DNA of 64,000 nucleotides from Nicotiana tabacum (taxonomy: Eukaryota > Streptophyta > Magnoliopsida > Solanales > Solanaceae), in NCBI RefSeq assembly GCF_000715075.1, contig NC_134095.1:61004419-61068418 (forward strand). The letters are read 5' to 3'. This document shows, piece by piece, positions 44,701 through 55,310 of this stretch (the first letter of the stretch is position 1; the number at the start of each line of letters is the position of its first letter). The notes below the pieces were generated by a model. The model had not been told where the DNA came from, did not search any database, and saw only the letters and a list, made by a program, of their open reading frames with translations. The translations under genes were made by a program, and so were the position numbers.

Positions 44701-47549
44701 TTTCTTTTTTTAATTTCATGATGTCTCTACTCCAATCCAATGTTCAGTAGGAACCTTTTAGTTTTTCCAAAGAGAGATTTATGTGTCAACAGTAAATATA
44801 GAGAACTTCTAGTGTTAGAGAAACTAATTTTTTTGATATCGGTGTGATATGGGACCAAATGGAGCGATATAAACAGTGAGAAATAGATATTCAAGCCCAA
44901 CTTGCTTGGGATTGAAGTGCTGTTATTGTTGTTGGTACCTATACCAGAAGAGAAGCCTTGAAGCAACATAAGAGTTGCCTCCACCTCCACATGCCCAAGT
45001 GAGAACCCGATCAAGCCATAAAAGCAACTTCCAGCAGAAGTGCAAGGGAATGTTGCGTACAGTACATCCATTGTGGTATGGCATCCCTCGGACCACGCGT
45101 ATAGAGAAAGCTTAGTGTACCGGTTGCCCTTTTGGTGCCTCTACTCAATAACAGTAATAAAGACTCCATACATAGGAGACGTGTGATAAGCTTGAGTCCT
45201 TGAGAAGTCTTAAAAAGAGAAAACAGTAAATCAGGCTTTTCTAGGTGAAGGAACCAATAAGAAACAAATGACACACAGTATCTTCATTTCTTTAGGAAAC
45301 AAATCACAAACTCAATCATGAACAAGAAAGGAGGCACATAGCCACAAACTAGTCACTTCATCACAAGCATGAAAATCTCATTCATCTGGTGACATAAAGA
45401 GAAATAGGTCCAATTTTGCTTCCCAGATTCTTTGTTTTTAAAGCTGCCACTAAATGCAAATGAGCAACATATGTGCCACTTTATCATTGAAAATAGAAAA
45501 ATCAATATGATTCATACAAATATCCAAGACTCGAAACATAACAAACAAAATAAGTACTACCACGGTATTCCTGAAAAATCTCAAGAATAATAGTAAGTTA
45601 GACACGAGCCACCAACCTAAAGAGCAATCAATTGAGAAGATTCTAAAGCGGTTTCACATTCAGGATCACATAAGCAACTGAAAAAGAATACTGTTGCTTT
45701 CCACAAGTCATGCTAGGTACCTCTAACTGTCTCAAGGTGTCCATGAGCAGCCAGTGCTTCTGCTTAAGTACCATCAGTTGATTCTGCAAAGATGCAAACT
45801 CATTTCTCATAATCTGCTCGCTGTCCTGAATAGCAGCCTCACTCACACCCTCCTTCAACAACCGTTGCCTCAACTTATCTGTTGAGACAGCTACATTGTC
45901 CACTGGAGCCATTAACTCACTGTTGGACAATCTGGGAAACATGTCCTTCACAGCCTGCAATGCTTCCACCCATGCTATTCTGTCCTCTCTAGTCTCAGCC
46001 CTCAGGTGCAGCCTCTTTGTTCCAGTGAAAATCGAAAACCTCCTGTCATCTGATCTACTCTCGCGGATGGATGAGACCTAGCAAAGACTACTCAATTGTT
46101 AAATAGATATGTAATCACAATAAAGAGGTTAGCAGTTCAGAGAAAGCGGCACATCTAGAACAATTCAGCAAAGAACTAATTCACCAAAAGAAAAGAAAAT
46201 ATCACCACCATAAGACTAAGCAAAATGAACACCATGTACAAGGGAATAAGGGGTAGAGTTTAGGGGAAGAGTGTTTTTTTAAGGATGTGAGAGGTTACTT
46301 TTAACAATCCAGATTTTATCCTTCAAAGTGCTGAAAATTTTAAAAAATTTCTTCAAAGGAGTAGTCCTGCCTCCTCCTCCCACCCCCACTAGTGTGGTCA
46401 AAGGTGAAGAATTTAAAAAGCACTCCGGGTCTATTGGCGCTTTAATCACAAAGCACAGTTAAAGCATAAGCTTTCGTTTAAGAAAAGGCACTTTGAAGTA
46501 AAAAATAAAAATATATCTATAATGTAAGAAAAAATTACAAGTTCTTTCATAATGTTTTCCTTAACAATTATATATCTCTTCGCCAATTTATTTATTGCTT
46601 AGTACCACTCATTCAAGATAGAACTCTTGAGTAATGAGGCCATGCCTTGCGTACCCCGAAGCACAAGCTTAAGGGAGGAGCAGTGCCCTCCCTGAGCTTT
46701 TCTAACCTATCTAATTTCTTCAACAAACTCATAAAAGATGATCATGTAATTAAAAAGCATATTTAATTACAGTGAAAAAAGCACTTCTGTAATTTCCTTC
46801 TTTCCAGAAACCTCCGCATGTAACAACTAAACTTCAATTCCACTAGGGACATCCGATAAAATCGGAATTCCACAAAGCACTTTGAAACAATTCATTAACA
46901 TGGGAAAAAACCAGTAACTGAAATATATAAGTAGTAAAAGTATAACCTTGAGATGAACTTCACCAACGGGCTTCCGGCGAGCCTGAGAAGTAGAAGCATT
47001 AGTAATCTTATTCGGCCGCGTCCTCGAGATTCTCCGAAGGGATTCTTCGCCAATTACTTTGGATCCTTTCTCAGTCTCCGAGTTCACAACGATCCTATCC
47101 GGCCCATGGATCTTGTAATAAGATAAAACTCCATCCTGCAACACGAACCACCGAGGCCTCCATCCTTTGCCGTAGTTCACCCACTTGTGTAAAATTCCCG
47201 ATATACCGTTCCCGACGATGTCGTTGATCTTCAATTGATCGCCGGCGGAAGCGGCTGCGCACGTCAACTGAATCGCCTCTCTCATCGACGGTGGCCGTGA
47301 TAGAGATGTGAAAATCGCGGCCGTTGGCGACGATGATGACTCCGTCAAACTCCGATGACGATGATGATGATTCGAGTTATTTGCGCTCCAATTATTATTA
47401 TGATTGTAATTGTAATTATTCACGCTAGAGGACCGGTTCAGTAAGTCAGCCGATCTACTAGTAGATTCCGCCACCGGCGGCGGAGGCGGAGGCATTGGTA
47501 ACGGTGAGGATTCGCGATAGTTGTTGTTAACACAGCAAAATGGATGCAT
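35555..47549 (-). CDS. ORP1C: Oxysterol-binding protein-related protein (ORP1C-like), ten exons
   Basis: It encodes a predicted 825-residue lipid-transfer protein. Exons on the minus strand are 47549-46947, 46077-45721, 41740-41641, 41089-40641, 38780-38625, 38054-37887, 37777-37637, 36830-36603, 36224-36111 and 35716-35555. All nine introns are GT-AG and the joined 2478 nt stay in frame. Domains: Pro/Asn/His-rich amino terminus (1-80), PH domain (about 116-251) for phosphoinositide binding, coiled coil (about 270-330), acidic Ser-rich stretch with a FFAT-like AFFDTRD (380-386), and OSBP-related domain (about 450-825) with [10 protein letters not shown] and the fingerprint EKVSHHP, whose histidines bind PI4P phosphates in the family. 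Such proteins exchange sterol or other lipids for PI4P at membrane contacts. The start MHPFCCV matches my memory of plant ORP1C. The gene looks intact; expression is unproven. Confidence 0.92.
36111..36224 (-). CDS. ORP1C: ORP exon 9
   Basis: Residues 735-772, with [18 protein letters not shown] and [14 protein letters not shown], the conserved carboxy-terminal helix of the family. TAG|GACC acceptor and CAG|GTAAC donor. Confidence 0.92.
36603..36830 (-). CDS. ORP1C: ORP exon 8
   Basis: Residues 659-734, with [35 protein letters not shown] and NELIPGLK. The first two are conserved blocks of the OSBP family; the basic segment contributes to PI4P binding in the family. AAG|GTAGG donor. Confidence 0.93.
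37637..37777 (-). CDS. ORP1C: ORP exon 7
   Basis: Residues 612-658 ([20 protein letters not shown] ... IDRNPHQ), a beta-barrel segment of the OSBP-related domain. No separate open frame signals it; it was found by reading the minus strand between exons 6 and 8. TAG|GTAAC acceptor and CAG|GTTCT donor, phase 0. Confidence 0.9.
37887..38054 (-). CDS. ORP1C: ORP exon 6
   Basis: Residues 556-611. It starts with VSHHP, completing the EKVSHHP fingerprint across the splice junction, and continues [23 protein letters not shown] donor. Confidence 0.93.
38150..38295 (+). repeat. tRNA-derived SINE in ORP intron 5
   Basis: It carries box-A-like GATTGCTCAAGTGGTAAGC (about 38165) and box-B GGGTTCGAGTC (38210-38220), then an A-rich tail (about 38255-38285). 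It lies antisense to the gene inside the 570-bp intron 5. It lacks acceptor-stem pairing for a functional tRNA. Confidence 0.7.
38625..38780 (-). CDS. ORP1C: ORP exon 5
   Basis: Residues 504-555 ([20 protein letters not shown] ... to FFSEK), including the family's [12 protein letters not shown] sterol-pocket segment. TAG|GGTG acceptor, AAG|GTGTC donor. Phase 0. Confidence 0.93.
39101..39319. repeat. 110-bp tandem duplication in ORP intron 4
   Basis: Two nearly identical 110-bp units start with ACAACTGAAAGTGAGCGACT at 39101 and 39211 and end with GCTGCAGAGACAT. Differences are few, so the duplication is fairly recent. Confidence 0.85.
40641..41089 (-). CDS. ORP1C: ORP exon 4
   Basis: Completes codon 354 and encodes residues 355-503. 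It holds the acidic Ser-rich region, the FFAT-like motif (40992-41039) and the start of the OSBP-related domain with [19 protein letters not shown]. It ends EWGRR at AGG|GTAAG. Confidence 0.92.
41641..41740 (-). CDS. ORP1C: ORP exon 3
   Basis: A 100-nt exon for residues 321-353 plus one base of codon 354 ([17 protein letters not shown]... to KYS). It lies after a 4-kb intron; TGCAG|ACAG acceptor and AGTG|GTATGA donor. It extends the coiled coil. Confidence 0.88.
42045..42416. mobile_element. hAT-like MITE in ORP intron 2 (372 bp)
   Basis: Inverted termini CAGTGTTGTCAAAGGCG and CGCCTTTGATAATACTG are flanked by an exact 8-bp duplication ATACGTGG (42037-42044 and 42417-42424). The subterminal sequence is rich in GCGCTT/AAGCGC words. 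No coding capacity. Confidence 0.85.
44845..44937 (+). repeat. TS-like SINE 3' end in ORP intron 2
   Basis: The segment GACCAAATGGAGCGATATAA, then AAGCCCAACTTGCTTGGGATTG, ends in a TTG-rich tail. A TTG-repeat end is the hallmark of the tobacco TS SINE as I recall it. Only the 3' portion is seen. Confidence 0.45.
44938..45155 (-). repeat. Au-like SINE in ORP intron 2
   Basis: On the minus strand it runs GGGCAACCGGTACACTAAGC, a GGTCCGAGGGATG segment, TACGCAACATTCCC and CTTCAAGGCTTCTCTTCT. This matches the order of the plant Au SINE as I remember it. Its orientation is the same as the gene. Confidence 0.5.
45721..46077 (-). CDS. ORP1C: ORP exon 2
   Basis: Residues 202-320, from CTAG|GTCTCA to GAG|GTACC. 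It completes the PH domain, including the conserved Trp of IAWVEAL (residue 237). A Leu/Gln-rich heptad stretch follows ([20 protein letters not shown]), probably a coiled coil. Phase 0 at both ends. Confidence 0.92.
46390..46700. repeat. Degraded relative of the GTCAAAGGCGC MITE in ORP intron 1
   Basis: GTGGTCAAAGGTGAAG near 46392, then TTGGCGCTTTAATCACAAAGC and AAAGGCACTTTGAAG resemble the CAGTGTTGTCAAAGGCG family at 42045-42416, but no clean ends or duplication remain. Confidence 0.35.
46947..47549 (-). CDS. ORP1C: ORP exon 1
   Basis: Encodes residues 1-201: MHPFCCV start, a Pro run, an Asn/His-rich stretch, [20 protein letters not shown] and the first half of the PH domain ([18 protein letters not shown]). 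It ends GEVHLK at a CAAG|GTTATA donor, phase 0. The open frame runs 39 codons into the intron, which explains an apparent 240-residue ORF. Confidence 0.92.
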
Positions 47550-47900
47550 TTAGCATATCATACTAGTATTTCAAAATTACACTTTTATACTTGCATAAAT
47601 AAATATATACTCCATATAACTTTTTTTTCCTCCCGTAACAAACAAAAATTACAATAACTGAACGGAAAGGAAATGAGCGACAAGAAATGCTGACGTGGCA
47701 GGGGAAGAGGAAAGAGAACGCCTTTTTGGAGGGGGGGAGGGGGAAGTCAAAAAAGAGTTGCGGGAGGGGGCAGTTTTAAATTTTATTGAAAGGAAATGTG
47801 TGAGTTGTAAGTCATGCCGGCGGTTGTGTGTGGAGAGAGTGAAAGGTGGGTGATGTAAAAGGCGACACGTGGATGAGAGCAAATCGTTTCTCCAGTGCAC
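47550..47900 (-). promoter_or_regulatory. Probable ORP promoter and 5' leader
   Basis: Upstream of the start codon on the minus strand lie a TATATATTTATT stretch (about 47602-47614), a pyrimidine-rich patch (about 47705-47760), TGCCACGTCA (47691-47700) and the G-box/ABRE-like CCACGTGT (47865-47872). The 83-codon ORF at 47649-47900 is Ser/Leu/Pro-rich with no domain. The transcription start cannot be fixed from sequence. Confidence 0.4.
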
Positions 47901-48082
47901 ATCGATTCACTAGACTAGAACTAGAACGTTTGACATGAAAATTAAGCATCAATTTATTTCACATTATAAATGCACGATTAATGACTTTCGCTAATTTGAG
48001 ATTCTGCTTGTAGGTGTGGCATGGCAATAACTTTTATGTATTCTATTAATATTGCATCAAGATTGAAATTCTATGTATAGAT

Positions 48083-48726
48083 TGTATACTATCGAAATCG
48101 GGCCCATCCACTACATGACAGATCGGGCTTGGAATATAAGGAATTGAATATCGACCTCGAGTCTCATCGAACCAGAACACGAGGTCAGAATGTCGTCCTC
48201 CAGAACATCGAGTCCATGATCCCTGAATCGACCCTGACCCTGAATGAGCTCAAGGAAACATTGCCAGTATAACCAACAGAAGACCGAAATAACAGAAGGC
48301 CGAAGTATTCAGGAACGGTCGGATATTACAGCGGGAATCTCGGCACGTATCGATAAGGAACAGACAAATCAGCAAATCAGGAGATCTTTTACCTTTTATT
48401 GAGTTGTACCTAATAAAGATCTTCCTTACTATATAAAGAGGGTCTGATTACTTGTAAAGGACATTGTAACACGCATCCCAAAGCAATATAATACTATTTT
48501 CTTTCTGTAAGCTATTGTTCTTCTGTGTCTCGATATCGTTTGAATTGCATCCAGTTCAAGTGAGACTTACTTTACAAGGCTATAACTGTTCAAGTTATAC
48601 GGTTTGAATTTACTTTATCATCGCTCAATTTAATTGCAATTTAATTTATCGCTTTGTGTCAAATTAATTCATGTATCCTTAAAACCACTTACAATTTCAA
48701 TTGTTATCCAATTTTTAGGGTAAACA
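48083..48726 (+). repeat. 5' LTR of the Tat element (644 bp)
   Basis: It starts TGTATACTATC and ends GGGTAAACA, and aligns end to end with 60493-61127. It contains a candidate TATA region ACTATATAAAGAGGG near 48428. Just inside it, 48727-48750 (GTTTGACGCTCACCGTGAGG) is where the primer site lies; it looks mutated from a TTTGGCGCCCACCGTGGGG-like sequence. Confidence 0.85.
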
Positions 48727-48844
48727 GTTTGACGCTCACCGTGAGGCTAAGGATAATAGTGGTTATTTGATACAAACTTTTCATAATATACACTACTTTA
48801 TACTTGTTCTTTGAAGTGCCTCTGATTTCAGGTTAAAGCTCAAA

Positions 48845-50612
48845 ATGTCAAACTCACAATTGGCATCCCAACAATTGACAATGAGTCCGGTCATCACGGT
48901 GAAAATAACAACATAGCGCCCGGTAACGAGGTACCACCTGTTGATCCCACCGGAATTCCAGTAGCGGATCTGTTAGACGCTAACTCACATATGGCTATCG
49001 ACACAAACCTGCCTACCGACCCCGATAACAGCATCCGTGGTGGGGCCCGATCGACGGCGCAGAATACTCAAAACAATAGAGGAGACGGGATCAATCTACG
49101 GATGATCTTCGAAATTTTACAGGCTCAACAGGCAGCGATAGCTCAGTTACAAAACCAAAGCCGTGCACCGAGAAAATTTGAACCCGATCTGTCCAGGGAA
49201 ATCGCCCGCAGGAATGAACCAGTCGCAGAGAGGTCAAATGGAGACAAGTCGGGGACTAACTCCGAGATCATAAAAATACTCGAGGAGCTGACAAAACGGA
49301 TAGAATCAGGGGAAAAGAAAATCGAGGCAAATGACAAGAAGGTAGAAACATACAATTCCCGAGTCGACCAAATCCCGGGAGCATCGTCGATACTGAAAGG
49401 CCTGGATTCCAAGAAGTTCATGCAAAAACCTTTCCCCCGAGTGCGGCTCCAAAGCCGATCCCTAAAAAATTCTGCATGCCCAAGATTCCTAAGTATAATG
49501 GAATGACCGACCCAAACGAGCATGTTACCTCCCACATATGTGCCATCAAAGGAAACGACTTAGAGGATGATGAGATTGAGTCTGTCCTAGTGAAGAAATT
49601 CGGAGAGACCCTGTCAAAAGGAGCTATGATATGGTATCACAACTTACCCCTTAATTCTATTGACTCATTTGCTATGCTTGCAGACTCTTTCATGAAAGCA
49701 CACGCCGGGGCCATCAAGGTCGAGACTAGGAAGTCGGACCTCTTCAAAGTAAGACAGAAGGATAATGAGATGCTCACAGAGTTCGTGTCCCGGTTTCAAA
49801 TGGAACAGATGGACCTACCATTGGTTGTTAATGATTAGGTCGTTCAAGCTTTCACCCAGGGACTCAATGTTCGGAGCTCGGTGGCTTCACAACAGTTAAA
49901 GCAAAATCTGATAGAATATTTGGCTATTACTTGGGCCGACGTGCATAACCGGTATCAACCAAAAATCAGAGTCGAGGATGACCAACTCGGGCCCCTTTCG
50001 CGGTCCATTTAGTCCGTCAGAACCGTTGACGGAGTCAAGAGAGATATCGACCATGAACCAAGGTCAATTAGGGATCTATATCAGCCTTACAATGGGGATC
50101 GAATAAGCAGTGGATCCGCGCGGAATTCTATGCGAAGTGAAAGGAGAAGTGATCGAGGTCAGAACAACCGAGGACTCATGAGCAAGAATGGTTTCGACAG
50201 GCCTGTCGGGCCTAAAGAAGCAACAAGGTTATCGAAATATAACTTTAATGTTGATGTTGCTGCCATCGTATCAGCTATCGGATGCATCAAGGACACCAAA
50301 TGGCCTCGACCTCTGCAATCCGACCCAGCCCAAAGTGATCTTAACCATATGTGCAAATATCATGGAACTCACGGCCACAGAATAGAGGATTGTCGACAGT
50401 TGAGGGAGGAGGTAGCCCGATTATTCAACAACGGGCACCTTCGAGAACACTTGAGCGACCGAGCCAAAAAGCATTTCAAAAATAGAGATTCTAATAAACA
50501 AATCGAACAAGAAGAACCTCAATACGTCATTAACATGATCATCGGTGGGGTCGATGATCCTCAAGGGCCGATGTTAACCCGCACCAAAGTATCCATCACA
50601 ATGAAAAAATAG
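48845..50612 (+). pseudogene. Gag of the Tat element, broken
   Basis: An ATG at 48845 opens a short frame that stops after about 23 codons; the frame continuing to 49506 is shifted. The capsid part spans 49476-49838 (KIPKYNGMTDPNEHVTSHIC, LSKGAMIWYHNLPLNSIDSF, FVSRFQMEQMDLP) and stops at 49838. It continues to 50129 with a stop near 50010. The carboxy end (50130-50612) carries CKYHGTHGHRIEDC at 50352-50393, the non-canonical zinc-knuckle of this lineage. It would form the particle and bind RNA. Confidence 0.8.
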
Positions 50613-51239
50613 ACTCGATACTACATACCGGAAGGAACTTTGTCTTTCAACGACGAGGACATAGAAGGGATAGTGTAGCCCCACAATGATGCACTGGTAA
50701 TATCTGTACTAATATATAGGTCTCGAGTTAAGCATGTGTTAATTGATCCAGGTAGCTCGGCCAACATCATCCGATCGAGGGTCGTAGAATAGCTCGGTCT
50801 ACAAGATCAAATCGTGCTTGCAGTCCGAGTTTTGAACGGATTCAACATGGCATGTGAAACCACTAAGACGGAGATAACATTACCAGTAAATGCCGTCGGG
50901 ACCATCTGGAGGCCAAGTTTTATGTGATCGAAGGAGACATGAGATACAACGCCCTGTTCGGGAGGCCGTGAATCCAAAACATGAGGGCAGTACCCTCGAC
51001 CCTTCACCAAGTATTAAGGTTCCTAACGCCTGGAGGGATTAAAACAATCTATGGAGAACAACCAACCTCAAAGGAAATGTTTGCAATCGAAGAGGTGATT
51101 CCGATATCAACATTCGCAACGTCAAAGGAACCAAGTTCGGGTACGAAGTAAGAGGCTAAATAGCAATTACCGACACAGGCCACGACCCAACCGGATAAGC
51201 AAGGGACTGATAAAGATGATGATTACGGGGTTCTTAGAT
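50613..51239 (+). pseudogene. Aspartic protease of the Tat element, broken
   Basis: The active-site triad region reads LIDPGSSANIIRSRVVE around 50740-50790, with the aspartate at 50746-50748. At least two in-frame stops occur nearby (50677 and 50789 areas) and several frame changes follow. The rest is not readable as one frame. Confidence 0.7.
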
Positions 51240-52220
51240 CTTTTATTGTCCCCGATAATTCTGACGCCACTAAGTCAACGGTCGATGACTTGGAACAGGT
51301 CATATTTATCTAGCGTATACCCGATCGAAAGGTATACCTAGGCACGGGGTTAAATCCTGAGCTCAGAAAAAAACTCATTAAATTTCTTATAGCTAACATA
51401 GACTGTTTTGCTTGGTCCCATCTTGATATGACAGGGATCCCACCAGAGATAACCACTCACAAGCTAAGCATGGACCCGAAATTCCACCCGGTCAAGCAGA
51501 AGAGGAGACCCGGTCTGAGGTCAAACATGCCTTTATCAAGGACGAGGTATCTAAACTCTTTAAAATAGGGTCCATTCGGGAGGTTAAATACCCAGATTGA
51601 TTAGCAAACGTAGTAGTTCCCTAAAAAGGGAACAAATTAAGAATGTGTGTATATTATAATGATTTAAATAAGGCGTGTCCCAAGGACTCTTTCCCTTTTC
51701 CCAACATCGATAGCATGATTGAGGTCACGGCCGACAACAAGATCCTCAGTTTTCTCGACGCCTATTTCGGGTACAACAAAAAATGGATGAACCCGGATGA
51801 TCAGGAGAAAACCTCAGTCATCACTAAATACGACACATATTGTTAGAACGTGATGTCGTTCGGACTAAAAAATGTTGGTGCCACTTATCAACACCTAGTA
51901 AACCGGATGTTCGGGAACTAATAGAAAAATCAATAGAGGTTTACCTTGACAATATGTTGGTTAAGTCCTTGCGAGCAGAGGACCATTTAAAATATTTGCA
52001 GGAAACCTTCAGCATATTGAAGAAGTACAATCTGAAGCTGAACCCAAAAAAATGTACATTTGGAGTCGGATCGAGTAAATTCCTCGGGTTCATAGTAACC
52101 AACCAGAGGATCGAGATCAGCCCCAATAAGATCAAAGCGATCGAAGATATCACAGTGGTGGACAATGTAAAGGCAATGTAAAGGTTAACCGGGCGCATAG
52201 CTGCCCTCGGGCAATTCATC
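51240..52220 (+). pseudogene. Reverse transcriptase of the Tat element, active site altered
   Basis: Readable blocks are HLDMTGIPPEITTHKLSMDP, CVYYNDLNKACPKDSFPFPN, FGLKNVGATYQHLVNRMFGN and VYLDNMLVKSLRAEDHLKYL. The catalytic YxDD box reads YLDN at 51942-51953, so its second aspartate is replaced by asparagine (GAT to AAT, a G-to-A change). Stops near 51598, 51845 and 52181 and frame changes interrupt it. Confidence 0.85.
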
Positions 52221-52514
52221 TCAAGATCCTCCGATAAGAGCCACTGATTCTTCTCGCTACTGAAGAAAAAGAAGAACTTTTCATGGACCCCAGAGTGCCA
52301 ATGGGCCTTGGAAGAGCTCAAACAGTATCTATCAAGTTCGCCGTTGCTTCACACTCTGAAGACAAACGAACAACTATACCTATATTTGGCAGTATCGGAG
52401 ATAGCAATAAGTGGAGTCCTGGTCCAGGAAGAGCAAGGTACGCAAATTCCAATTTACTATGTTAACAGGAATCTAGGTGAGGCCGAAACTAGATACCCTC
52501 ACCTAGAAAAATAG
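52221..52514 (+). pseudogene. First RNase H domain of the Tat element
   Basis: Frame 52308-52514 reads EELKQYLSSSPLLHTLKTNE, LYLYLAVSEIAISGVLVQEE and PIYYVNRNLGEAETRYPHLE, the Ty3/gypsy RNase H that normally follows RT. It is closed by a stop at 52512-52514. The region 52221-52307 joins it to RT in another frame. Confidence 0.75.
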
Positions 52515-52523
52515 GCACTCGAC

Positions 52524-53340
52524 TTGCTAAGTGCCTCTAGGAAGCTGAAACCATATTTTCAGTGTCATCCTATATGTGTTGTGACTACTTACCCATTGCA
52601 AAATATAATGCATAAACCCGAGCTCTCGGGGCATTTGGCCAAATGGGGCGTAGAAATCAGTGGGTACGATATTGAATATCGACCCCAGACAGCTACTAAA
52701 TCTCAAATTTTGGCAGATTCTGTGGCCGACTTTACACCGGCCCTAATACCCAAGGTCGAAAGAGAGTTGTTGGTAAACTCAGGGATGTCTTCGGGAATCG
52801 GGACCCTATTTACGAACGGCGCCTCGAACGTAAAAGGGTCTGAACTTGGCATCGTATTGATGCCACCAACATGCAACGTAGTTAGACAATCTATTAGAAC
52901 TGTGAAATTGACTAAAAACGAGGCCAAATATGAGGCCATGATTGTAGGTTTCTAACTAGCCAAAAGCTTGGGGGCGGAGTTGATCGAAGCTAAGTGTGAT
53001 TCCTTCCTCGTAGTGAACCAAGTTAATGGGACATTCGAGGTCAGAGAAGAACGAATTCAAAGGTACCTGGATAAGCTGCAAGTAACATTACATCGGTTCA
53101 AGGAATGGACTTTGCAACACGTACCTCGGGATTAAAACGGCGAGGCGGATGCCCTTTCAAACTTAGGGTCATCGGTCGAGGACAACGAGCTCAACTTGGG
53201 GGCAGTCGTACAACTCATTAGGTCAGTAGTGGAAGAGGGCCACGCCGAGATAAACTCCACAAGCCTGACTTGGGACTGGAGAAATAAATATATAGAATAT
53301 CTGAGGACCGGGAAACTACCCTCGGATCTAAAATAATCGA
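52524..53340 (+). pseudogene. Second (archaeal-type-like) RNase H domain of the Tat element
   Basis: Frame 52524-52955 includes LSGHLAKWGVEISGYDIEYR, TLFTNGASNVKGSELGIVLM and TKNEAKYEAMIVGF, then a stop at 52953. It continues with LAKSLGAELIEAKCDSFLVV and WTLQHVPRD in the following sequence. The first catalytic position normally reads F(T/V)DGASN; here it is FTNGASN, again Asp to Asn. A second RNase H is characteristic of the Tat lineage. Confidence 0.7.
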
Positions 53341-54513
53341 GGACCCTACATACAAAGGCATCCCGGTTTAGCTTGTTCGAAGACGGAACCTCTTTTAGAA
53401 GAACTTTAGATGGTCCACTAGAAATATGTCTAGGACCAGGAAACACTGAATACATTATGAGGGAAATTTACAAAGGCACCTGCGGAAATCATTCAAGCGC
53501 TGAATCATTAGTTCAAAAAATACTTAGAGCCGGCTACTATTGGATAGATATGGAAAGGGACGCAAAGGAGTTCGTACGAAAATGTGATGAATGTCAAAGA
53601 CACACTCCGATGATACATCAACCTGGAGAGCTACTGCATTCGATTTTGTCACCATGGTCGTTCATGAAGTGGGGAATGGACATCATTGTCCCCCTTCCAT
53701 GGCACTCGATAAGGCTCAATTCATATTGTTTATGATTGACTATTTTTCTAAGTGGGTTGATGCTCAGGCATACGAGAAGGTTAGGATGAAAGAAGTCATC
53801 GATTTCATTTGGGACCACATCATATGTCGGTTCGGAATGTCGTCCGAAATCGTGTGTGACAACGGGAAACAATTTATTGGCAGCAAAGTAACCAAATTTC
53901 TCGAAGATCGTAAGATCAAAAGGATCCTATCAACACCTTATCACCCTAGTAAGAACGGACAAGCAAAATCGACAAACAAAACCATACTCCAAAACCTCAA
54001 AAAGAGGTTAGCCGACGCCAAAGGAAAATGGAAGGAAATCCTACCCGAAGTCCTATGGTCATACCGTATGACCTCGAAGTCTAGTACCGGGGCCACCTCG
54101 TTCTCATTGGTTTACGGCGCCGAAGCTCTAAAACCAGTAGAAGTCGGAAAACTAAGTATCAGATTCTGATATGCAACAAAAGAATCGAATGACGAGGCCA
54201 TGAGTACGATCCTGGAGCTATTAGATGAAAGGCGCGAAACCGCCCTTGGCCGGTTAGGTGCCCAAAACTAGTGGATCGAGAGATATTACAATCGAAGGGC
54301 CAACCTTCGACACTTTAATACCGGGGACTTAGTACTAAGGAAGGTCACACTGAGCACCCAAAACCCAAACGAAGGAAAGTTGGGCCGAACTGGGAAGTAC
54401 TGTACCAAATTCTGAAGGTCACCGGAAAAGGATCATACAAACTCGGGACAATGAACGGTGAACGACTACCAAATAACTGGAACATAATTCACTTGAAGCG
54501 ATACTACTGCTAA
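53341..54513 (+). pseudogene. Integrase of the Tat element, catalytic Glu replaced
   Basis: The zinc-binding part reads EIYKGTCGNHSSAESL and CDECQRH; the first expected histidine (usually IHEG) is tyrosine. The core keeps Asp in WGMDI and Asp in VCDNGKQF. A frameshift lies near 53700. The catalytic Glu, normally in GQAESTN, is Lys in GQAKSTNKTI (codon AAA at 53966-53968). The carboxy-terminal domain is readable to HLKRYYC, stop at 54511-54513, with further stops near 54170 and 54270. Confidence 0.85.
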
Positions 54514-55310
54514 GGTACGACCCCATTCATTTCTTTTTACTTATTTTTGAACTAACGTTTGCAGGTAACAAATAAGGAGCAGTACAGATTTTAGGTCTGA
54601 AAGCACGCGTTGCACTCTTTTTAACCTTAAATTGATTTTGTCCCAAATGGATTTTTCGGTAAGGTTTTTAACGAGGCAACAGTGAATCGTGCTAACTTAG
54701 AATAGAAGGCCAGTCATGAATCGGTGTCAAAGATCGCATCATCAATATCTGATGCTTCTCTCTATGATCAACCTCTAATACTAGGGGGCATTACCCACGA
54801 ATATCGACCTTAGCAAGGAAAGAAACTTCGTGATTAAAGGGTCTCGATCGATAAGATTTATTGTAAAGGCTAAACGGTCAAATGAAACGTGCCCGCATAA
54901 ACTGCTCGAGCCCTGGCACAAAGCATGTACACATGTATAACTATTATGCACAAGAATAAAAAGAAGTCTTTTCTTTGCGGATAAATATCCTATCCTTTTA
55001 AAAATTATCTTGCATTTTTCAAGGAATTTCCTACATCCAATCCCCTAAAGGTATCAAGCCCAAGGGCCACCTTAACTCGAGTTCGAACAATTACTCTCAT
55101 TCGGGGACTACCATCCAAAAACAAACTCGGACGGTTCGAGAAATCGGAGCTCGAGGGCACAAGACCTATTAGGCAACGCCAGAATTTTAAAGGCTACGAC
55201 CATCCCCACTCGGGGACTGTTATATTAGGCAAGCCCGGATAACTCGGGATAACGATCCCACTAGGCAACACCCAAACTATAAAAGGCTACGACCAAGCCA
55301 ACACTACTAT
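54514..55310 (+). other. Non-coding stretch downstream of pol in the Tat element
   Basis: No open frame or domain. It contains repeats of GGCTACGACCA and CTCGGGGACT (about 55195-55290) and ends at the ACTAT target of the solo LTR. Confidence 0.5.

Noticed and set aside
46827..46946. Extension of ORP exon 1 to a 240-residue protein
   Set aside because: Read-through of a good GT donor; residues after GEVHLK are hydrophobic intron translation, and splicing to exon 2 restores the PH domain.
47649..47900. 83-codon minus-strand ORF upstream of the ORP start
   Set aside because: Ser/Leu/Pro-rich without a domain and out of register with the ORP; more likely promoter or leader sequence.
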